From contig JAIOJX010000004.1 in NCBI GenBank assembly GCA_022376925.1, positions 127,373,123-127,437,122 on the forward strand: 64,000 nucleotides of DNA, given 5' to 3'. This DNA comes from Tragulus kanchil. Its lineage: Eukaryota; Chordata; Mammalia; Artiodactyla; Tragulidae. The translations under genes were made by a program, and so were the position numbers. The notes below the pieces were generated by a model. It was not told the origin of the DNA and did no database searches. It saw nothing but the letters and a program-made list of their open reading frames with translations. Shown here piece by piece: positions 26,601 to 38,600 of this stretch (position 1 is the first letter of the stretch; the number at the start of each line of letters is the position of its first letter).

Positions 26601-29600
26601 AGATAGTAGAGCTGAAGGATCATCAGCAATAGGAGCTGAAAGGCACACTGCAATTTCACTCAGTCCTGACACGACTGGATATGAAAACACGCACACACAT
26701 TTGCCTCTTTGAAAGCTTGCAACTCGAAGGTTTGTATGTAAAGGGGCTTACTATAGTGAGATATTTATGGATGGGAGTGAAACAGGAAGAAGAATAACAA
26801 TAATAATTAAATGTTATGATGACACACAGAAGAAAGGAATAAAAGGAATGAAATAACTCATCATTCAGATAGGATTCAGAAAACAGATGAAAAGAGGAAC
26901 TTTGGTCAGGAGATGTAAGGATGGGTGTAACTGTACATAAAGCTTGGAATTAAAGGATTGTATTTTCCTCAGAGAGATTCCCCCCCCATAACTGTCATTT
27001 TCTTAATGAAATAAACAAAATCATCTGATGATAAAGGGAAGGAGAGAAATAGATTTAAGGGAAGGAGTGAAGGTTTTTGAATATTATCAAGAAGGATGAT
27101 GCAAGAGAGGGTTGACTAGGAAAAGGTGTAACAAGATTATAGTGTTGAGGGTACAGCTAAGATTGAGTGTCAATTATTTGTAGTATCCTGAATTAGTAAA
27201 TGGCAATTTTCCCCAGCTATGCTAATCAACTGAGAAATAGAAATAGAAAATACAGATGGTTCCATAAATCATTAGGGATCTGCTGGGACTAGGTATAGAT
27301 AGCTGTTATGAACCGTTCAAGTGAAGTGGTTTGGAATGAAGCATCTCAGAGTCCAAGCTACAAGAGACGGAAGCAAAGCCAGGTGAAGAATACCTGGAAA
27401 TGGGGGAGGAACCAGGATCAGAACTAATGGTCTTTGAAATCTATACCACACAGCCAACCATCTGCCTTCAGAACCCATAACTGAGTTATTGATATAATGT
27501 CAGTTTAACAGAAGACCATATTACTGCTCTGAAACTATAGATTCATTGTAGGTGCTCACTTGGAATGGACATGCTGGATGCGAGCTCCCCTATTCTTCAC
27601 TTTTTTGCAGCAGTAGAAACATCAGTACAAAGTTAAAGCCTGTTCAACTGACTTCTGAAGTTTTAAATAAGAGCAGATATGAAAGAGAAAAGAGTTATTT
27701 TTAAAAATTTATTTATGGGCTTCCCTGGTGGTCCAGTGGGTAAGGACACCACCTTGCAGTGCAAGGGGCGCCGGTTCGATCCCTGGCCTGGGAAGATCCC
27801 ACGTACCACGGAGCGGCTGGACTGATGTGTCCAATTACCGAGCCGGGGCTCTGGAGCGCATGCGCCCAGAGCCGGTGTTCTGCGACAACAGAGGCCACCA
27901 GGATGGGAGGCCCACACGGGCCAAAGAACGAAGATGGATAAAAATAGATAAATGAAAGACCAATAGAGATGACCCACCCGCCCCCTCCCTCCCCCACCCG
28001 CCCCCCCAAAATAAATAAATAATAAATATTTTTTTAAAAAATTATTTATTATGATTATTATCGGCTGTCTTGGGTCTTTATTGCTGCTCATAGCCTTTCT
28101 CTAGTTGTGGCCAGCCAGGGCTACTCTCTGGTTGTGCTGTGTGGTCTTCTTGTGGCAGTGGTTTCTCTTGTTGTGGAGTATAGCTTCAGTAGTTGTGGCA
28201 CACAGGCTGAGTTGTCCATAGCATGTGGGATTTTCCCAGACCAAGCGGTCGTCCCCTGCATTGACAGTTGGGTTCCCAACCGCTGGACCACCAGGGAAGT
28301 CTAAGAGTTATTTTTAAATGATTCTTTTATTTGTTTTTCTTTTTCTATGTAAGGGGAACATCAACTTCTTCCATTTTCACTTTTTCTTCTCTCTTGTTTT
28401 CAGAAACCCTATAAATGAAGAAAATCAAGATATGCACTCTGACGGTAAGAGGCAAATGATGTTTTATTTTTCATTCCCTCAGATATGGAAGTTTAAGTTA
28501 ATTATTCCCAGTCAAAAGGAACATGCCATAACTTACAAGCAGTCACTTTACTCCTTGATATACATCTTAAAGGAAGGCTATCAGAGGTTCACATGGAGAT
28601 ATGCACACGAAAGTGCTTTGAACTACTAATATCATTTGCAGTAACAGTGAGTTGGAGGTGAAATACGCCTAGGATGCATACCATGGAGTGCTGTACAATA
28701 GTTAAAAGAAGCTTATTAAATATACATATACAACACAGATGAGCCCCACAAAACACAGCAGGCTGAGTGTAAAAAGGAAAAAGGCCATAGTGAGCTATAA
28801 TATGCTGTTATGTAAATTGAAATATATACATATACACAACCATATGCAGAGAATATGTACAAAAGACACATACACACTAAGTACATTAAAATATTTGACT
28901 CTCATCGAGTCCATTGTCTATTAACTTGGTCCATGCTGCCCTTCATGGAACATAAATATATTTTAATATAATCAAATTCATTAATATTTACTTTGTAGTT
29001 TATACTTTTTAAGTTTTATTTGAGAAATCCTATCCATAGGAAATAAAAATATTATTTTCTATTTTCTTCTATAAACTTTATCCTTTATAGTTAGGTCTTT
29101 GTTCTCTTTGCAGTCCACTTTTGAGGAATTAGTAGAAATCTAAATTTTTTTTTCCTTATGTATAAAGTCAGTTTTCCCATTACCATGCTCTGAAATTCAC
29201 CCTTTTCTCATTAATTTATAATGCCATATTTACCATAGTAACTCTATGGGTGTGTTTGTGTCTTTGCATATAGAGGTGTGTTTGTGTGTACATAATGTGT
29301 GTTTCTGGGTTCAATCCCTGGGTCAGGAAGATCCTCTGGAGAAGGAAATGCAAACCTACCCCAGTATTCTTGCCTGGGAAATCTCAGAGACAGAGGAGCC
29401 TGGCAGGCTACAGTCCCTGGGATCACAGAAGAGTCAGACACGACTTAGCGACTAAACAACAACAAATGTGTGTTCCTATTTGTGTCTATGTAAATTTTTC
29501 CTGTCTCTGAGCTCTCTTTTCTATTCTACTGGTCTATTCATTCATGCATCAGTTCCACATTGTTTTTGTTATTACCGTTTTGGATGATGTCTTAATACCT

Positions 29601-32600
29601 GATAATTTGTTGATATTATTAAACCCTTAAACAGTAAAATGTCTTTTAAAAAGTCTGATTTACTTGATTTGTTTGATACATGAAAGCAAATACTTGGGAA
29701 CAATTAAGTCCAGAAGTGTGAACTAGCTGTGATTTTCTGGTAAAGCCTGTGTTCCATACAAGCCCACAAAACCAAATGTGCATGCTTTTCGTAAAGAGAA
29801 GAAAGGATGTCTTCATTTTTTTGACTTTTGTATTGTTTTATGAAAGCCAGTGAAATGATTTTATAATAAATTACAAGGTTCAGTAAAGCCATAGTAAGGA
29901 TCTAACCCACATAGTCTGTATATTTATACCTTTGGTAAAATATGAATTCCATTACATTATGAACTGTTTTGAGTATTATATTATACCTAACAATTCTGTA
30001 TTAAAACACTTCTCAATTACAGTATGTTAAATTCTATTTCTTTTTTTAAACATTTTAGGTACTGGAAATCTGGATGAGGTCAGTTTCTTTCTTTGTTTTA
30101 TCCATCTCATATTGTATTGCTGTAACTAGAATATGTTAACTATTACTGTGATTTTTTTCTATTGATATAAACCAACAAATGAAAATTCTTATGAGTAATG
30201 GTGAAGTTTTTCCATTTGTAATCTTATTCATCTAAAATGCTTGAGACATTAAACACCAGTCATTACACTGATTCATAGTCAATTTTTTTTTTTTTTGACT
30301 TATAGTGATTCTGTAATGCTAAACAGAAACTTAAGTCTGGCTACACATCCAAATTCCATAGCAAGATATAAAATGAAATCTTTCTGTGCTTCCTTTCCCA
30401 GTCTGTCTCTAAAAAGGAAAAAAAAATTTAAACGTGACAAATGTACACACAAATTTATGTTTGTTTAACTGAGTATTTGAGCTATGTAATATGTGTATGT
30501 TTCCTTATTGACTAATTACAATTATTCATGTTTTCCTTGACAGGAGCAAGAGAGTGAAGGAGAAACATATGAAGACATGTATGAGTTACATTTTTTTACC
30601 ATGGTATTTTCCTTCTAAGATGGATATAACAATTTGTAGAGGGAGTTAAACCTGTCTCTGAGCTCTCTTTTCTATTCTACTGGTCTATTCATTCATGCAT
30701 CAGTTCCACATTGTTTTTGTTATTACCGTTTTGGATGATGTCTTAATACCTGATAATTTGTTGATATTATTAAACCCTTAAACAGTAAAATGTCTTTTAA
30801 AAAGTCTGATTTACTTGATTTGTTTGATACATGAAAGCAAATACTTGGGAACAATTAAGTCCAGAAGTGTGAACTAGCTGTGATTTTCTGGTAAAGCCTG
30901 TGTTCCATACAAGCCCACAAAACCAAATGTGCATGCTTTTCGTAAAGAGAAGAAAGGATGTCTTCATTTTTTTGACTTTTGTATTGTTTTATGAAAGCCA
31001 GTGAAATGATTTTATAATAAATTACAAGGTTCAGTAAAGCCATAGTAAGGATCTAACCCACATAGTCTGTATATTTATACCTTTGGTAAAATATGAATTC
31101 CATTACATTATGAACTGTTTTGAGTATTATATTATACCTAACAATTCTGTATTAAAACACTTCTCAATTACAGTATGTTAAATTCTATTTCTTTTTTTAA
31201 ACATTTTAGGTACTGGAAATCTGGATGAGGTCAGTTTCTTTCTTTGTTTTATCCATCTCATATTGTATTGCTGTAACTAGAATATGTTAACTATTACTGT
31301 GATTTTTTTCTATTGATATAAACCAACAAATGAAAATTCTTATGAGTAATGGTGAAGTTTTTCCATTTGTAATCTTATTCATCTAAAATGCTTGAGACAT
31401 TAAACACCAGTCATTACACTGATTCATAGTCAATTTTTTTTTTTTTGACTTATAGTGATTCTGTAATGCTAAACAGAAACTTAAGTCTGGCTACACATCC
31501 AAATTCCATAGCAAGATATAAAATGAAATCTTTCTGTGCTTCCTTTCCCAGTCTGGCTCTAAAAAGGAAAAAAATTTAAACGTGACAAATGTACACACAA
31601 ATTTATGTTTGTTTAACTGAGTATTTGAGCTATGTAATATGTGTATGTTTCCTTATTGACTAATTACAATTATTCATGTTTTCCTTGACAGGAGCAAGAG
31701 AGTGAAGGAGAAACATATGAAGACATGTATGAGTTACATTTTTTTACCATGGTATTTTCCTTCTAAGATGGATATAACAATTTGTAGAGGGAGAAAGAAG
31801 GGATATTCAATATCAGGAGGGAGAAAGCTGTATCATTCAAATGACAGGCATATAATGATAACCTTTATTTCAGTACAAAGGACTACAAATTCTTTTCTTG
31901 TCTAAGGATTTTACAGAGGACTCTGTTAAAATGCCATTGTGTGAGAGGTCAGAGTCCTGCAACCCACTAGACAGCCCACAGGCAGGGAATTACAGGGCCA
32001 GGAATCTGTATTTCTTGCTCTCAGTATGTCCTTAGGCAAATGAATGTCACATTGTCCTCACCTAGGCAACATTTCACCTCAAAACCCTGCTATAAGAGAT
32101 GATTTCACACAGAACTGGATGCCAAAGTTTTAACCTGCCAAACCAGAAAGATGTTTAAAAAAAAGAGTTCCAAAATGGTTCTCTGGGTGGCCCCAAATTA
32201 AGAAATTTCTTGGCAAGTAAGTGGAAATAGAAATAAATATGTCCTCTTATGTTATCTTTTGTTGATTCAAGTATGTTACTTTTCCCTCCCCAGAATTCAT
32301 CTGATTCTGAGTAAAATTTCTAAATGAAGATTTATACCTGTGTGTATAAGTGCATATGTATATGTGAACAGTGAGTACACGAGAGAGAGAGGGAGAGAGA
32401 GAGAGGTTAATTCTATTTTGCTGACCAGCCACAAGAACCTTTATAACAATGCCTTCCACTTGCCCTTAGAAGTTGGAAAGGTCGAAGGGCCTCAGGAAGG
32501 CCTCATGTAAAGGCCTCCTGCTGGTTTTAAGAACAGTCTCATACACCCGGGAATTTTGACAAGCCTTGTTATAACCCTCCATTGCCTCTCTAGCAAGATA

Positions 32601-35600
32601 TAAAATGAAATCTTTCTGTGCTTCCTTTCCCAGTCTGTCTCTAAAAAGGAAAAAAAAAATTTAAACGTGACAAATGTACACACAAATTTATGTTTGTTTA
32701 ACTGAGTATTTGAGCTATGTAATATGTGTATGTTTCCTTATTGACTAATTACAATTATTCATGTTTTCCTTGACAGGAGCAAGAGAGTGAAGGAGAAACA
32801 TATGAAGACATGTATGAGTTACATTTTTTTACCATGGTATTTTCCTTCTAAGATGGATATAACAATTTGTAGAGGGAGAAAGAAGGGATATTCAATATCA
32901 GGAGGGAGAAAGCTGTATCATTCAAATGACAGGCATATAATGATAACCTTTATTTCAGTACAAAGGACTACAAATTCTTTTCTTGTCTAAGGATTTTACA
33001 GAGGACTCTGTTAAAATGCCATTGTGTGAGAGGTCAGAGTCCTGCAACCCACTAGACAGCCCACAGGCAGGGAATTACAGGGCCAGGAATCTGTATTTCT
33101 TGCTCTCAGTATGTCCTTAGGCAAATGAATGTCACATTGTCCTCACCTAGGCAACATTTCACCTCAAAACCCTGCTATAAGAGATGATTTCACACAGAAC
33201 TGGATGCCAAAGTTTTAACCTGCCAAACCAGAAAGATGTTTAAAAAAAAGAGTTCCAAAATGGTTCTCTGGGTGGCCCCAAATTAAGAAATTTCTTGGCA
33301 AGTAAGTGGAAATAGAAATAAATATGTCCTCTTATGTTATCTTTTGTTGATTCAAGTATGTTACTTTTCCCTCCCCAGAATTCATCTGATTCTGAGTAAA
33401 ATTTCTAAATGAAGATTTATACCTGTGTGTATAAGTGCATATGTATATGTGAACAGTGAGTACACGAGAGAGAGAGGGAGAGAGAGAGAGAGGTTAATTC
33501 TATTTTTGCTGACCAGCCACAAGAACCTTTATAACAATGCCTTCCACTTGCCCTTAGAAGTTGGAAAGGTCGAAGGGCCTCAGGAAGGCCTCATGTAAAG
33601 GCCTCCTGCTGGTTTTAAGAACAGTCTCATACACCCGGGAATTTTGACAAGCCTTAGCCTCTTCCACCTTCATCTCTACTTCAGGTCCTGTCTTCCACTG
33701 TGGGTAGAAACCTCTCTAGATAGTGAGCCCTAACACATATATACCTGCAGGTGCTGAAACAACCAAATTTTTATTCACAGAGAAACATCCAAAGAAAAAG
33801 AGAAGAAAAGAGAAAAGGAAGAAAAGAAGAGATTAGAGCTGGAGAAAAAGGAGCAGAAAGAGAGAGAAAAGAAAGAACAAGAAATAAAGAAAAAATTTAA
33901 GGTAAGAGCTTGCTTGCTGGTGGGTGAAAAAGAGCAACCTCTCTTTTTTAAACCTTTCACACAAAAGGGGCACCATTGTTTTTAAACCTTGCATGGTTGG
34001 ACACTACTTAATCATTGTTTTCTAAAGAATAACTGCTTTCATAACAGTAATGTTTTTGTCCACTATGCTCCCTTATCCCTGCACTAAAAATGCAATAAAA
34101 TAAAATCCAGATAAAATATGATGGCTAATAATTTGGATAAAATCTAAACAAAATATGGTAGGAGCTTAAGAAATTTTATGTCAAGTGGGTGAATGAATAT
34201 TCAGTTACTCAAGCCCATTTTCACTCTCCTTGTTATGAGCTCCATATTATCCTTCTCATAATATGAGCTCAGGACTGTACACATACATAGCCCTGTGGCA
34301 TGTGTTACTGTGGTGCAGGGGCAGAAGGATTAAGCAGGGCTGTCTCAATAAAGTTCCATGAGCTACCCTGACTGATAACGTCTAGACCTGCCTTACATCT
34401 GTGCCTTTGCCGTAAACCTGCGTATATGCGGACTTCTGATACCTTCTGTTTCTCTTTCCTCTTCCTCCACCTAGATTTCTGACCTTTGTCTCCTCTGAAC
34501 TCTGATTTCTAATTGGGTGATTCCTATTACTACCATCGCCACCACAATACTTGCAGGCTGTGCTCTTTTGGCTCGTCTTGGATGACATGGCCCAGCTGGT
34601 ATGGGTCTGATATGTCAGCTATATTTAAAGTGATTATCTAGTCACAGAACTATTCTTCACTTTAAAGAGGATTCATATCAAGTTTCCTTTAAATATTTTT
34701 CAATCAGCCCTTAGAAGTTGGAAAGGTCGAAGGGCCTCAGGAAGGCCTCATGTAAAGGCCTCCTGCTGGTTTTAAGAACAGTCTCATACACCCGGGAATT
34801 TTGACAAGCCTTAGCCTCTTCCACCTTCATCTCTACTTCAGGTCCTGTCTTCCACTGTGGGTAGAAACCTCTCTAGATAGTGAGCCCTAACACATATATA
34901 CCTGCAGGTGCTGAAACAACCAAATTTTTATTCACAGAGAAACATCCAAAGAAAAAGAGAAGAAAAGAGAAAAGGAAGAAAAGAAGAGATTAGAGCTGGA
35001 GAAAAAGGAGCAGAAAGAGAGAGAAAAGAAAGAACAAGAAATAAAGAAAAAATTTAAGGTAAGAGCTTGCTTGCTGGTGGGTGAAAAAGAGCAACCTCTC
35101 TTTTTTAAACCTTTCACACAAAAGGGGCACCATTGTTTTTAAACCTTGCATGGTTGGACACTACTTAATCATTGTTTTCTAAAGAATAACTGCTTTCATA
35201 ACAGTAATGTTTTGTCCACTATGCTCCCTTATCCCTGCACTAAAAATGCAATAAAATAAAATCCAGATAAAATATGATGGCTAATAATTTGGATAAAATC
35301 TAAACAAAATATGGTAGGAGCTTAAGAAATTTTATGTCAAGTGGGTGAATGAATATTCAGTTACTCAAGCCCATTTTCACTCTCCTTGTTATGAGCTCCA
35401 TATTATCCTTCTCATAATATGAGCTCAGGACTGTACACATACATAGCCCTGTGGCATGTGTTACTGTGGTGCAGGGGCAGAAGGATTAAGCAGGGCTGTC
35501 TCAATAAAGTTCCATGAGCTACCCTGACTGATAACGTCTAGACCTGCCTTACATCTGTGCCTTTGCCGTAAACCTGCGTATATGCGGACTTCTGATACCT

Positions 35601-38600
35601 TCTGTTTCTCTTTCCTCTTCCTCCACCTAGATTTCTGACCTTTGTCTCCTCTGAACTCTGATTTCTAATTGGGTGATTCCTATTACTACCATCGCCACCA
35701 CAATACTTGCAGGCTGTGCTCTTTTGGCTCGTCTTGGATGACATGGCCCAGCTGGTATGGGTCTGATATGTCAGCTATATTTAAAGTGATTATCTAGTCA
35801 CAGAACTATTCTTCACTTTAAAGAGGATTCATATCAAGTTTCCTTTAAATATTTAATTCCTCCGGAACATTTCATATCTGGTTTGAATTAGAAAAATGTG
35901 ACATATGTAACTTCCCAACATATTGATTATAATAAAACAAAGATGCGACAGCAGAGCAAAGGGAAAATGTAAAACTTAGAGTCAGTTGGACAGATGTGAA
36001 TTCAAATTCCAGCTGCGCTTGTGAGTATGTAATCATGGGCATGTTTTTTTTTTTTTTTTAAAGATTTATTTATTTATTTATTTATTTTTTGGGCGGGGGA
36101 CGGGTTGGGGAGGGAGGGGAGCCGGCGGGCCACTTTTATTGGTCTTTCATTTCTCTATTTTCATCCGTCTTTGTTCTTTCGCCCGTGTGGGCCTCCCACT
36201 GCGGTGGCGTCTGTCGTTGCAGAGCACTGGCTCTGGGCGCATGCGCTCCAGAGCTCCGGCTCGGTGATTGGACACATTGGTTCAGCCGCTCCGCGGCACG
36301 TGGGATCTTCCCAGGCCAGGGATCGAACTGGCGCCCCTTGCACTGCAAGGCGGTGTCCTTACCCACTGCCACCAGGGGAAGCCCAATCATGGGCATGTTA
36401 CTGAACGTCCCTGAACCTCAGATTCTTATTTTTAAAGTGATGAGTGGATGATAACTCTCCTGAAAATTGGTTATGGGATTAAATAAAATAATACACTGTA
36501 TCTATAATAGGTTCTCCTTCAATTGTGCCTCCTATATACAAGTAAAAGTAAGATTGCAATATGATTATTGAAATATTTTACTCATAAAGAATGTATGGAT
36601 ACCAATATTATAGTTTTCAAGTGGAAAACATGAAAACTTAGTTTCTTAAATGAAAATCTTTATAACATATTTTTAATGAAGAGATTATTTATAGTTTTGA
36701 AGCAATTATGTGAAGCTTTTCCTTGTGTTTTTTTTTTTTTGAGAAACTAATTTTGCGATGCTCTGATTTCTAATTGATTTGTCCCCGTGATTCCTATTAC
36801 TACCATCGCCACCACAATACTTGCAGGCTGTGCTCTTTTGGCTCGTCTTGGATGACATGGCCCAGCTGGTATGGGTCTGATATGTCAGCTATATTTAAAG
36901 TGATTATCTAGTCACAGAACTATTCTTCACTTTAAAGAGGATTCATATCAAGTTTCCTTTAAATATTTAATTCCTCCGGAACATTTCATATCTGGTTTGA
37001 ATTAGAAAAATGTGACATATGTAACTTCCCAACATATTGATTATAATAAAACAAAGATGCGACAGCAGAGCAAAGGGAAAATGTAAAACTTAGAGTCAGT
37101 TGGACAGATGTGAATTCAAATTCCAGCTGCGCTTGTGAGTATGTAATCATGGGCATGTTTTTTTTTTTTTTTTAAAGATTTATTTATTTATTTATTTATT
37201 TTTTGGGCGGGGGACGGGTTGGGGAGGGAGGGGAGCCGGCGGGCCACTTTTACTGGTCTTTCATTTCTCTATTTTCATCCGTCTTTGTTCTTTCGCCCGT
37301 GTGGGCCTCCCACTGCGGTGGCGTCTGTCGTTGCAGAGCACTGGCTCTGGGCGCATGCGCTCCAGAGCTCCGGCTCGGTGATTGGACACATTGGTTCAGC
37401 CGCTCCGCGGCACGTGGGATCTTCCCAGGCCAGGGATCGAACTGGCGCCCCTTGCACTGCAAGGCGGTGTCCTTACCCACTGCCACCAGGGGAAGCCCAA
37501 TCATGGGCATGTTACTGAACGTCCCTGAACCTCAGATTCTTATTTTTAAAGTGATGAGTGGATGATAACTCTCCTGAAAATTGGTTATGGGATTAAATAA
37601 AATAATACACTGTATCTATAATAGGTTCTCCTTCAATTGTGCCTCCTATATACAAGTAAAAGTAAGATTGCAATATGATTATTGAAATATTTTACTCATA
37701 AAGAATGTATGGATACCAATATTATAGTTTTCAAGTGGAAAACATGAAAACTTAGTTTCTTAAATGAAAATCTTTATAACATATTTTTTATGAAGAGATT
37801 ATTTATAGTTTTGAAGCAATTATGTGAAGCTTTTCCTTGTGTTTTTTTTTTTTTGAGAAACTAATTTTGCATGGTTTCACTTATTCATTCAAACAATATT
37901 TGCTAGTAAGAAAAAATTAGGGTATTGAAATCACACCACCAAACATGAAGTGAAACATCTGTCAAGACTAGGACTTCACACACTATATTCCTTCAACAAA
38001 ATGTTAATAGATGTTCAAATAAATACGTAAATGTGAGAACTGTTACACAGTTCCACATTTCATTGATTCTAAGACAAAATATTTCACATTTTAAAATTCT
38101 AAAATTAAGATGCATATTAACATTGTTGGCATATCAAAGTTTAAATAAAGCTAGTTTTCTTTCTTGATAGTATATAATTAATGAAGGTGTCTTACAATTC
38201 ATCACAAGTTCAGTAAATAAAGTAGAGCTTCTTGAAAAGAAAAATCACAATGCATATTTGCATATCAAAAGATCCAAGAAACTCTGTTGAAAAGACATCA
38301 ATTTATGGTTAGGAAATTAGGACTTTAGGATTCATGGGCTCTAAACTAGATTATTCCCCTGCTGTCAAGAAACCACTGTAGTATTCAGGATATTAGTTTA
38401 ACAAGATCACATATTATTGGTTTGCTATTTTTTTTTATTCACAAAGCTATTGTTAAACTGTTCTCTTGTTTATACTAGGTAATATCTACTCCAGGTTTAT
38501 AGAGAGTAAGTACCATGAAGTCCAAAAAAAGAAAAAGGTTTTCTCACATGTACAACCTACTGCCACCACTTACCCTTCCCTCTCTTGCTGTTTTAAACCT

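Larger units (their letters stand above)
24489..26653 (+). repeat. Tandem duplication 10 (period 1081, clean)
   Basis: Positions 24489-25572 match 25570-26653 with a caa overlap at the junction and no filler. An L1 3' end and the left part of a DNA transposon are doubled. Confidence 0.97.
8640..28403. other. Large FYB1 intron
   Basis: No coding exon was recognised. It contains a CAT/CAC minisatellite, a MIR, Bov-tA and CHR-like SINEs, an L1 3' end, a DNA transposon with inverted ends and seven tandem duplications. After collapsing duplicates it shrinks by about 7.8 kb. Open frames here are on repeats or are duplicated chance frames. Confidence 0.8.
29500..31793 (+). repeat. Tandem duplication 11 (period 1146-1151), two exons
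   Basis: Positions 29500-30645 match 30651-31793. The junction carries ttaaa. It duplicates the 20-nt and 35-nt FYB1 exons with their splice sites. Confidence 0.97.
31509..33655 (+). repeat. Tandem duplication 12 (period 1082-1088), one exon
   Basis: Positions 31509-32567 match 32591-33655. The 23-base filler (32568-32590) resembles the true downstream agcctcttccacc region with errors. It adds the third copy of the 35-nt exon. Confidence 0.96.
33550..35854 (+). repeat. Tandem duplication 13 (period 1156-1157), helix exon
   Basis: Positions 33550-34698 match 34707-35854. The filler is ttcaatca. It duplicates the 121-nt Lys/Glu helix exon. Confidence 0.97.
35656..37870 (+). repeat. Tandem duplication 14 (period 1114)
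   Basis: Positions 35656-36756 match 36761-37870. The start of copy 2 has small insertions (taattgatttgtcccc). It carries a young SINE inserted in a MIR. The SINE copies differ at one base (36139 t, 37253 c). Confidence 0.96.

Noticed and set aside
32261..33960. Frames over the GA-rich and Lys/Glu exon stretches on the minus strand
   Set aside because: The minus-strand Ser/Phe-rich frame at 33775-33960 is the complement of the plus-strand FYB1 helix exon.
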